Assembly (NCBI RefSeq): GCF_001625305.1
Contig: NW_017804365.1
Location: 704,414 to 768,413 of the forward strand
DNA: 64,000 nucleotides
Direction: 5' to 3'
Origin: Branchiostoma belcheri
Taxonomy: Eukaryota > Chordata > Leptocardii > Amphioxiformes > Branchiostomatidae
Both the position numbers and the translations under genes were made by a program. A model generated the notes under the pieces. That model had not been told where the DNA came from and did no database searches. It saw only the letters and a list, made by a program, of their open reading frames with translations. Shown piece by piece: positions 51,601 through 63,600 of this stretch (positions are counted from its first letter, which is position 1; every line of letters begins with the position of its first letter).

Positions 51601-54600
51601 ATGGTTGGGATTTAAAGACAGTTTTTAGGGCTTAGAAACCCGATATTTCAAAGCCAATATTCTTGTCATTTATGTACATGCTGAGTTGAAACCACACAGT
51701 CCCAGTTTGTATATTAACCCTCATTGAGCAAAAATTCCTACAATTCTGATAGAAAATGGTTTGACTGGAAGGGTAAATGCCCAAAGTATGAAATACTGAT
51801 TTAAATATGCTAACATGAAGCAGTAATTGTGTCGATATCACAAAGATTCCCTCATTCAGAATATTTCCAGTTTTGCTGCCCTGAAATCGCATTGGATGCC
51901 TTTAAATTAAAGTCCTTACAATAGCATGAAAGTTCATCTTTGCTGGTACAAGACAATAGAATAAGGACTCAACTTTCTCCCCCAACACTAAAATGAATTG
52001 GGAAAGTTACCCCAAATTTTTGGCTGACTCCTCCAACCTTCAACCGAATGGACCCGTCTACTCTTGGAACGTGACGTCAGAGACACGTGACCATAGTAGC
52101 GGGTCATATGTGTCAGATAACTTGTGTCACCCCCCGTCTCTTGTTCGGGGTAGGTTTGTGAGCTCTAAGTAGCTTTAATCCAGTTATCAACAATATTCAA
52201 CACGAAGGAATTTGATGCGGTTCCATTATTGGCAGGAATTAGGCCTTGAGCAGACCCAACTCAGAGTGGTCACGATCACCTTGGCCAAGTGATCACCTTG
52301 GACAGGTTGCTTAATGCTTGTGTCAATGGGGAAAATATTACGCACAGAGAAGAAGCAGTCACCATGGCCAGGTGGCCAGCTTGAAGAGGTGGTCACGTTT
52401 GTACTGGTAAGTAGTCCTGCTGACCTCTATATGTTTCCATGTGATTGACAGATGCTGCAGCAGCTAAACCGTACCCTGGAAGAGGAGAACAAACAGCTGA
52501 TGTCCCAGCTGACAAAGTTACTGGAACAGAACCAGGAGCTGTTGGCACAGACCCTGGAGAGCAAGGAACAGTTCCACGAGGAGGAGAGACAGTTCTCGTG
52601 AGTCTGGCTTCTTAAGTTTGTCTGTGACAGTGTCTAAGTAATGGTATTTGTTAACTTAGGGCAATACTCAAAATATACATGTTGTGGGAAAACATGACAA
52701 CCACCTGTTGATTCAGTAAGGGTAAGATTTCACCAGCTTGAGCAGTATGGAAGATTTTGATGAAAACCATTCTTTTTATTCTACTGGAGAAGGAAATTTC
52801 ATATTCTTGTAGTTTATGAAGATAGTTTTAGTCGTGTTTGCGATGCCTAATAGTATGATATCAGAGCTACATTTGTATATGTGGATAAAAAGTGCTTTTG
52901 CTCCGTTTCTTCTAAGAAATAAGGTCATTGACCTAGACCAAATGGCTGTCACCATGGTAACTGGTGCTGTAGCAGACACCCTGTGGTGTTGGATTACATT
53001 ATGTAGCAAGTTGCAGGACAGATGGTCACCATATATCGCATATGGATGTGTTCGAGTAAGAATATACAGAGCATTAGTTTGTTAGGTTAGCCCATGGGAA
53101 GATAAACATTAAATATTGCATTTGCTCTGCAAATGTTATCTTTCTAGTTGTGTTTGGCATATTATTTTGTCAAAGACAGTTGTTTTAACCGTCTGGACGT
53201 TGGTGTTGCAGTGACAAGTTGAACGAGTTGCGGAGACAGAAAGAGAAACTGGAAGAGAAGATCATGGATCACTACAAGGGGTATGAACCATCACCTCCCA
53301 GGAAGAAGGGCTTCAAATTCTTCAACAAGTTATCAGCAGCAATGAGTAGGGTGGGTATTTGTGTTGTTTTCACGTCTTTGCTTTAAACTTGCCCTCTTTG
53401 CAATGAAGAAATTTTACACCTCGTATCACTACATAATGTTGATTATTACTACTAACAGTATTACTACTAATAATGGTATGTGTAATAATTAATAATTAGT
53501 ACTTATTTTGTCTTATATCAGCTGTAAGATGGTCTGAAGGAGTCGGACCAACTCAGACTGCAGCTTGTCAGGCTCAAACCAAGAAATGTCAGTCCCTAAC
53601 TGACTCTGGGTCTACAGGGCTCGAAATACAATGTACAGGTAGAAATTTTTGGAGCTGTGCAGGTATTTCTGATGCCTACCTACACCTAACCTGAACTGAA
53701 CCTACACCTAACCTGAACTGAACATACACCTAGCCTGAACAGTTACTGGTCCATATACATGTGCAGGTTTTCAGAAAACAGTATTTCGAGCCCTGGTCTA
53801 GGTGTTGGCCTGACTTGGTTACATTGTAGGTGTTGACCTGTCCAAGTTGACAATGTTTTGATCTATCCTGATTTCCATTAAAACTATCCATGCACAGACA
53901 ACCAAGGCACCGAAGGAGAGGGGGGACAAGAAGGCGTCCAAGGTGAGCATGTCTGACCACGTGGACGGTCAGGGCGCTGAGCGGTCCGACAGTTCCTCCA
54001 TCGGCTCGTACGGCGACTCCCTGGACGGGTCAGCGGAGAACACCAACACGCAGAAAAGCAACAACCAATCAGGTGAGAGGCATGGCGAACGGAAACATTT
54101 ACTATTGTAGCAATCATTTCTTTGTGTAGAATGTAACTGTAGTCGTTGAAGGTTAGGCAAATACACAGGAAAACATTTACTCAAGCAACTGGATACTGTA
54201 ATTCACTTTGAGTTCACGGTGGCAAAATTTCACGGTGAGGAAAAAATCAAGGTGTTCACGTACTGATATGTTCACGGTGGCGGCAGGGGAAACTCAAAAG
54301 AAAGTGGGTGGAGGCGTGAAGCGCTGCAGTCCCCGGGAATCCCCCATATTTCATCGGTCCGCACATAATAAAGTCCAAATATTTTTCACGCAAGATCGCC
54401 GGCTATGTAATTTTTTAGCAAAATGCTACGGTGGTTTGGGGTCAATATTTCGTTATTTGCAGTTAAAAATTCACACCAAACCGATGGCTCGCGCTGAGAA
54501 CCTCACTGATTTGTATCGTATTAAACGCGAAGGACCAGACATCGAACTGTTTGATTTTCACTCGGCTATTCAAAGACGAACTTGTAAAATACATGTTCAA

Positions 54601-57600
54601 AAACAAGAAAAGTTTGTTTCCCGGTATTTATCTCTTGAAACACGGTGCTGATCATGAATAATTTGACGTCGCAAAATTATTTCGTGCGCCGCGCACCCTC
54701 CCCCATGCAAATCCCGCGTCACGTGCCCGTATTTCGCGTCTCTGATTGGTTGTTGCGTCAAGCAGCAGGGACGCCGGCGGTAGAATTTGAGCCAGCCGAG
54801 GCGCTTGTAAACAACTTTTCTTTGTCTAAATATAAGCGCTAAAATGCTCTTTTTCACAACCACACATCGATATTCTAGTAAAGAAATGCATAGTTCCAAG
54901 AATATTTCGGGGAAATATATATTTCTATGCGGATTTTTGGCGTTTTCGACGTGATTTTGGTGAGCACTTTTCCCGGAAGTACGGGCCTCGGCGTGGGTTG
55001 TCTTGTACCCACGCTAAATTTTTAGCGTATTTACCCTGCGTTTTACCAATCAAAACAATAAAGAACTCCCGCTAAGGAGAACCCAGTAACATTCTAGATC
55101 CCAGCAATTCTGGTTTTGATCAAATAATTTGTGGATGTGCCCGCATTTTATGGGGATGGGATAAGCGACCTCACGCCGTGACCAGGCCGGGCCGTGTAAC
55201 GTTACGCTAAGATTTTTGTACGCAGTTGACTCGGCTTGACACGCTATTCGGTGTCTCATAATACATGATTGTATGATTTCTAATATTAGTTATAGCATTA
55301 TAATAATTTTGATACTCAACAGTAGCTCATTTGTTATCAAATATACGGAACATCGTTACATGAAAAGCGTAAGACGGGAATAATTTATTGCTGTTCGGGG
55401 CGAAGGAGTGTTAGCGGTTTGATGAGTTCACGGTACAGAAGTGACCGTGAAAACCGTGAACATATCAGTATCGTTAAAAAATCAGTAATTACAGTAGATT
55501 TTGAAAACTGTCAGACGTTTCAAAATACACTGTAGCATCCACTACTTTTCGTCTGTGACTTATGAAAAGCATTGTCTTGAAACGTCTAACAGTATTCAAA
55601 ATCCATCCAGTTGCTTGGGTAACTGTTTTCTTGCGAGTATTGTAGTATTAATGATTTTGAGAGTCAGTGTCAGTCATAGTAGTTGAGTTTCAATATCCAT
55701 GATTCCTTACATTGACATGACTTCGATTTTGGTAAACTACATGTAGTACTGTGGTATATTTGAAGCACTATTGTTGAACATGAACAATACATCACATTCC
55801 ACAGATTTCATTGCCATGAGGCGATCTCGGCCTAAAGTCAAGCGCAGGGTAACATGTAAGAACCAGCTTTACCCAACAGTGTTGTGGCCTGCTCCTCATT
55901 GCTTTACTGTGTGCAGGACTACTTGTACTTCCTAACAGTGTGCGTTTGGTGTACCGTGGGAGTGTGTTACATCTCAGGGTATCCTTGGCAATCAAAAAAT
56001 ATATGGACAGTTCTCATTCAAACTCTACTACTGGATAAATTACGGAGATAATTTCCGGACGTTTCTAACCTTCATAAACATAGCATGTGGACAGTTGTCT
56101 CCATCCTGGGATGGTTTTTGGTGATGTTGTGTGGACATTAATAAGAGGGAAAATTCTTTTCTAGCTATGATTATCAAGGTGTCATACATGAGTCATCTGT
56201 AGCCCTCACCTTACTAAGTAGTTTGTAAGAGAGCATATGAGTTCAGTGCATACAGGTTTTTCCCCTGGTGGTTGGAACCATGGTCATTTCATTCTACATC
56301 GGTAAAGGTTTTTTTTATTGGCAAACTTGACCCATCAGTCATTGACCCCTGCCTCCGTATGTGTGTGTCTATATTCCAGTTTCTGCTGGAGATTTTCTTG
56401 AGTCTCCCCGCTCCCCAAGAAGTACGAGTAGCAGTCCCCGGAGAGTCACCACTCTGAAACGTTCCATGTCTCAGGCCATCGTGGACAATTACATTGACAT
56501 GGGTGAAACATTTGTTATGTCTGTGTTACGGGATAGAGCAAGCCTTGGTCAGCTAGCACTGACAGTATCTTTTCTGCAGGTGGTGGGACCTTTAGTTAAG
56601 CAGATCGTAGTCTTTCCCTTTGATTAACTGGAGAATTCGTGTGGGTCTTGCCTCGTACGGTTCTCCAATCAATGCTGATGATTCCGTAATTGGGTTGCTG
56701 GTGATAGAGTCTCGAAGAAGCATGAATTCTAAGGAACTTCTCTTTAAAATTCCTTCTTTTCAGGAAACACTACATGGTGATGGCCACTGAATTTCGCGAC
56801 TATTCTCTTCCGTCATTACTAATAGCATGTTTCGAATTCCCAGGTCTGCATTTCAATAGTTTAGTGTAAAGAAATTCTACATGATAACAACAGACTACAG
56901 AAGTGCCACCAGGTGCTTGTGATAGTTGGAATAGTTGTAGTCTCCTCTGACTAGCCGCATGTCTCTGTCACACCAGTGTTTAAGAGCAGGAGAACCAACC
57001 TGAGGAAACACAAGTACAGGAGCGAAACCGTCCTCAACACCATCTTGAGGGACGAGAAAGAAGAACCCCAGCCAAAGGGTGATTGCTTAAGACCTTCTAC
57101 TTTGGGTTAAGGTTTCGGGTGGCAAAATTCAGTTCCACATTCCCCCCCTCCCCAATCTTCCTGTAGAAGCTCGTTAAAAAAATGCCTCCGTGCAACCCCC
57201 CTTCACATAGTGAACCCTTCCTTAATGCCCTTTTCTCCATGAAGAAGATGCATTTAATGCTGTAGTTATCTGCACTTCTCAGTTATTAACAGTTACTTTT
57301 TTCACATTTTACAAATATGCCACGTAGTGTAGCTAGCAAATGTAGTCTAGCTAGCATTAGGGACTAACCGTATTTGCCTTGTATTCATACATAGAATCTT
57401 CTGCGATTCTTCTGTTCGTCAGGCTTACTTCTGTGTTGTTCGTACATGTACAACAATAAACGGACGTCTTGTTTCCAGCCTGAACCATTCTGCTTGACTC
57501 AGTAGATTTGTATCATCCTGTGTCTCCTAACAAAAGAACTGTCTCTAGTCCTGTGTCTGTATTTCTGCTCTGTTTCATCAGCCTGCATTTCACACAGCTA

Positions 57601-60600
57601 TCTGTGCAGCATCTTGACATTGGTCAGTGTTCCTACATTGTACATTCATCCGGCCATCGTGACGTCCAGTCTCCCCAGCCTCCCTCTGTCCTCAGGCCAC
57701 CCTCACGGATGACCCTCAAGCCGTCCTAACGTTATGTTTTCTTACGATGGGTTGTCTTACAGACAAGAAAAAGAAGAGGGTCCGTGTCCTGGACGACAAC
57801 AAAAAAGCGCTGTCCAAAAGTCTGGACGACATCGATGAGGAATGCAACAGAGACAGTGGCATAGGTCTCTTGGCAATGTTTACTTATCAAAAAAAAGAAA
57901 GAATTAAACGAGATAATGATGGTGGCAGGGTGGACATTGTTGTCTGTAAAGTTTGTTGAGAAAAGACAATAACTTGCTTACTAAAGAACCGTCCATGCTG
58001 TAGTATAGGTACCCACTGCAGGTAACAGCTGCAATAATTGCTGTTAATAATATCACTGGTGGGACAAGCCAGCAGAATGTACTGCACCTATGTGAAATCC
58101 ATAATGTATTTTGCTTGGCACTTTCGTAGAACGTCTCGTTTCAGGTTTTTTAAGGATGACGTTCCATCTATAGTTTTCAAATGTTCTGTTGGAAAAGATA
58201 CCGCAAAATTCTGATTACAACGTCAAATTACAACGTCAACAACAACTGTGAAAAATCTGGGTTTTGCGCAGGACTGGTGCAGTACGTTCTGCCGACATGG
58301 TTGCTGGTGGTGTGTTTGTAAATCAGCAGTGGTTCTTTGTTCTAACCCTGTAAGATTCTCCACTATATCCCACAAAGCTGGGACTGTATTGTACTTACCC
58401 TGCACCATGATCCATATTGCAGACTACGAACCCTACCCGTTGAGAGACAGGAAACAGAAGTACAGGAGCGAGCTGGTGCTGTACCGCACCTCGTACCCTT
58501 GGGACTATGAAATTGGTGAACGTCTTACGTCGTTTTCATGTACATGTAGTAGCCACGGCATGCTGGGGATAAGGTCTATAACACAGGCAATAGCGAGGTT
58601 ACATTCAATACTAATGCATGTACACTAAGTATATTACAGAACACTGAAAACACAATATAGATCGATGTAACACTTAAAATACTAAATGCATGCTTCATCT
58701 CATTTCTGTAGGTGTTCAACCATCATTAACTAACCAGCTAAATGCGCCTATTCTTTCATTATTATACTAAAGCATGTTTTTTTAAAGCGGCATGTTCTCT
58801 CTCCAGAGTCATCATCATCATCTAGACCCAGGCCGTTGCAGGAGCGGCGGAACCATTACCGAAGTGAGGAGTTCCTGCACAGACGCTCCATGCCCGCCCT
58901 TGATGTGATCAGTGAGAATTTCTGTAAGACATTGATTGGCCACGATTTACGTCAAGTGTCATGCACCAGCTAACATGTCGTAACATGAGCTTCAGAATGA
59001 GACATGCAGGAGGATGTCTTGAAAATATAATTTCAAGACTTCAGGTCTTAAAGGTGTGTAATGCAATATCAGGGCGGTAAACTAAAGCAAAATATTTTGG
59101 ATGTGGAAATTGGTCTGATTGTCATTTACTGACATTTCTTAGCATATTCTGATCATCATTTGACGCTTGAAGCATTTGAAATACATGTAGTCCCAAAACC
59201 CAAAAACTATGCAAGGAGTCCCTTTATTTTTTGGTACCACCAATAAACAAACAAGCAACCATTTTCTGTCAGCGACATCCCATTTTTGCCTCACGGATAT
59301 GATCAGTATGGGATAGGGCTGATTCAACTTACTACAATAAAAGATGACCAGAAAATCCAGTTTTACTACCCTAAAAATTGCTTTAGGTGCCTTTAATGTC
59401 CAAAATGTACTACATGTAGCTAGACCAGACTTTTGTCATCATCATCACGGTTGCATGGCTCAATCTGAAGTCATCATCTCTACTTTACAGCTCGTACTAA
59501 CCATTCATGTCACATTTTCTCTACAATCATGCCAAGCTATGGTGGATGGGTTTTCACGCGAGCTGTTGATCGCCTGTTCTAACGCTGTCTCGCTTTTGCT
59601 TGTTCCCAGGTGCCTTGTCTAGTGAAGACCTCCACATCAACATTCCACCTGAAGCTGACTCACAAAGCTCAGGCTCTGCCGGGTCCCGACCAGGTAGGTG
59701 CAGTATTCAAGTGACGAAGTACAGCCTATGTTTGTACTTGTGTCCCACAACTGCCATCTTTTGCATTATTTCAGTTGCAGAACCTTATTTGTGCTTGAGT
59801 ATTTGTAATTCAGTTGCTACTCAGCAGTGTGTTAGGCAGCTTGTATTAGCCTCTACCAGGCTTTTGAAGCTAAGGGGCTGGAAAGAGTAGAAATTGGCCA
59901 AATAGATTCTGTTGCACACCAGGGAAGTACACTGGACCGTTATCAAATTCAAATTTTCCTGACAAGATTTCCAGTTACATATTCAAAGACCGTCTGTTCA
60001 TGTCAGTTCTGATATACTCTATTTGCAAAGCCATAAATGGATTAACATACATGTATTTCACCTCTTGGCACCTATTCGATAGCGATTAGTACAATGTAGA
60101 CTTTAACGAACGTAGCGGGTGCAGCAAACTGTACTCCTTCAGCAGACCATTTCCCCTGGCATGTTATCTATTTGGCAAATTTCTACTCTTTCCAGCCACT
60201 TCTGAAGCCTGGTATAGGCTAGGCTTTAGCAAATTTAGGCTACACTAATTTGACTTATTGGTTCTCGGATTTTTTCAGGAAAAAAATGAAGCAAAAAAAT
60301 AAAAACAGGCCTAGGCATCCTATGATAGCTCCAAATGCTATGATAGGAGTCCTGAAGTCAAATTGAATATACATTGTACATGTACCAGGCTGGTTTGTAA
60401 TTCAAATTTTGACCTGAACAAAACACTGCATTGCTAGGTTGAGAAACTGCAACAACTAGGAAGGCAAGGATTTTCCTCAACTATAGTGGGGTCAAAATAT
60501 GAGCATTTTGGATTTGAATCAGAACCTGAATACTTTTAATTTTGCAAATCAGAAAACATGAAGTGGGCAAATCCGAGAACCAATGGATTGAATTGGTGCA

Positions 60601-63600
60601 GCCTTATAATGTACATGTATGTTTGATGTTCTTCCCTACCCTATCGGTGTGGTGTGTGGGTCTATAAATTTCTTTGTGGTACACTAACCATACCTGAAAG
60701 GTGGTGAAGCACATCCACCCCCCCCCCACTGTTTATTGGTGCTCAGCTTCTTTGTTTCCCTCCGCACGTGTAGCGTCGCACAACACCAGTTACAACAGCG
60801 AGGGCAACCGCAGTTGGTCCAATTACAGCACCAACCTCTCGCCACGGATAGACATAGGTAGACGTCATGTAGCACGTAGAAATCACCCTCCCTCCAACAC
60901 CCCAATCCCTACTAACCCTCTCCGCATGCTGACTTTCAGATGGTGCATGACCATGATCGTTTGCCAAATACAGAATATCAGATTTTGCATGTTTAATTTT
61001 TCTATCAAATTGTGCATGTTCAATTGTCACATTGAAAGATTTTAATTTTCAAAGCATGCGTGATTTTGAAACAAAATGAATTATCCCAAATCAGGTTGTT
61101 GATTGCAGATTGAATGAGTATGAAGTCTGTGATATGTATATGTACAATGTACAAAAATTAATGAATGTCAGTGTTCTAGCCAGTGTTCGTATTTATTTTG
61201 ACAGAATTTCGCTGCATGTAATGACGGACAAAAACTTTGACCGACCCATCATCTTTGACAGAAATGGCAGTTACATGTAAAGATATGAAAAGAGATTTTG
61301 TTCAAAACTAACTTTACCATAGTCTACTAGCAAAAGTTGTACCTCAAAATGCACGAAAATACATTTCAGGGGTCAAGATTTCAGAATTTTCCCAGGGGAG
61401 TATGCCCTTTTAGCGACATAATATTACTGGTATGTTAAACAAATTGAGATAACCAAAAAAAAAACATCAGGCTGGCTAAAACACTGGCATATCATATGTC
61501 CATCCATTGCCTTCCTTCTCATCAGGTCCTAACAATTCATTCCTTCCCTTCTCCCTTTGTGAGTAGACCAGACTTGCAAAAGGTCCAGTCATTATACCAC
61601 TGATTTACAGTCCTTCCCAACATCAACTTGACCCTACTAAGGGCCTACTTACCCAGCCATCCTGTCTCTCTTCTTAGTCTTGACTGATAGACAATTTGTA
61701 TCTCAAATCTTGATACAGACCGCATCAGAGCAGGCAGCTTGGGAAGCGAGGATCACATTCCAACCAAGGACCCCGGCAGTCTGGTCCCGCCCGTAGACCG
61801 CACCCGTACGGGCTCGTATAATTCGTACGACTCTAGGGACAGCTCGCCGCGGGAATCCTCGTCCACGCCGAGGTCACACGCGTCCACGCCCAGGTCGCAG
61901 TACAACGCCGTGTCGCCCGGCAGCGAGATGGTATCGCTGGAGCAGTTCTTAGACGAAAGCAACAAGGTTCCCTCCCCACTGTTTACAAGGGTGAGCTTAC
62001 CCCTCCGTAATGCTGGACTTACATTGTATTCTGTAGTAGGAGTTTTTAGGAAGGTCCGGAATTCAGGAGGGGCAAGTCATTCCTGTTACAGGTTTGCTGT
62101 TATCTGCGGTGATGTGACTTTTCATTTTGATTGTCACGATTAAGTACAAATGTAAATAGCGATTTTTGAAGATTGTCAGGATACTGTGTACTGTTGTGGT
62201 GGCTACTCTGTCCTGCTGCAATATGTACACTACATGTACAGTATGTGTCTTTTGGGGACGATTTCTATCATCAAGAGTTAGATCCATGTACATGTATCAT
62301 TAGTCTTGTTTTCTTGCAGTTTTACACTTAGTCTAGTGTTAATTTCCTGATTATTTTGCAGTGTCTTGGACGAAGTGTTAGAATAGGTTTGAATGCTGTG
62401 GATTGAAAAATATCAGCTTAAAGTGGCCCCATTGCATCAAAATGTACCCAGACTACCCAGATTTATACCAGCCAACAAGTAGTTCTAGAGGTCCTACATA
62501 TTTTACAGTATTGTACATGTAGTTCAACTGGATTTGTCATACATGTAGTGTATCATTTGTCTTTCACTTTTTTTCCAGACTCACGTCAGAACATGTTATG
62601 AATTAAAGAGTTCAACCTTGGTATATATGGATATCCCTCAAACTTAAGGTATGGATATTTATTTACATCATAATTTGGGTTGTCTTCTGTTCTCCCTACA
62701 GAAGAGAATAGAGAAGAGGAGTCAGTCCCAGGACTCAGACTCGCTGCTGAATGACAGACAGAAGGATCACCTGGCCCGGAACATGATGTACAACTCCATG
62801 GGACAGCTCCCAGTCGAGTCCCATTCCACCAGGCCGCCCTCCAGTCCAAACTTCAATGCCAGAAGACAACATTACCAGTCCGAGGTCAACCTGTCGTCCA
62901 TTCCAAAAGACCGGAGTCAAGACCGGATCCATCCGGACTCGCGTGCCATGTCGTCCTCTACCAGCCGGCTGGATGGCAGCCATCCTCCCGCGCCGCCTCA
63001 GCGATACCCGCCTTCCAAGATGCTGAGCCCGGCGCCCAACCCCCAGTCTTCCCCCGTCCAGACGCGTGTATTGACAGTCTCCAACAGGCTGGATCGCCTG
63101 TCCAAACCGTCAACTCCGAGCCAGCCCCAGACCGTCACCGTCAAAACCACCACCATTCCCGGAACGGACAAGCCCACCCTCATGGACGGGAAGACGCCGT
63201 CGCCGAGGCACGATTACGGGGGCGGCGGGGACGCGCCTCGGAGACCGCCGCCGGAATACACGAACTATTCCCCCCGCGGTTACAAACCTCCGTCCACGAG
63301 CACTCCTCAGTCCGTCAGGTACTCCGACAGGCCCACGCCGAACCCGAGAAATTTAAACTCTCAGTACGACACCAGACCGGACTATAACAGAGACAGTAGG
63401 CCGAGTCCCAGGGAAGGACAGTACGGCAGGGCTCCCCCTTCTCCCAGACAACAGAGGGCCAACCCCAGACCACCACAGGAACAGAAATCCTCCGTCAGAC
63501 AAACGGCCGCCATGTTCGAGCAAAAAGGCAGGGATGACGACAGGAAGGGAGAACCACCAAATAACCAGGGGGGACCCTCGGGGGCTGAGGGGTCGTCCAT

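Noticed and set aside
54208..54651. A 147-codon ORF across the split F element
   Set aside because: Its first part is F-family repeat and its second part lies in the CpG-rich insert. No recognisable domain; more likely chance or a decayed transposon ORF.
56503..56580. Longer exon 21 using the gtggtg donor at 56581
   Set aside because: It ends in phase 0 while exon 22 needs phase 1, and the added peptide has no family similarity.
57686..57729. Possible extra exon in intron 22 (after gtgacgtccag)
   Set aside because: In the required phase the only nearby donor (gttatg) ends in phase 2, which would break the frame into exon 23.
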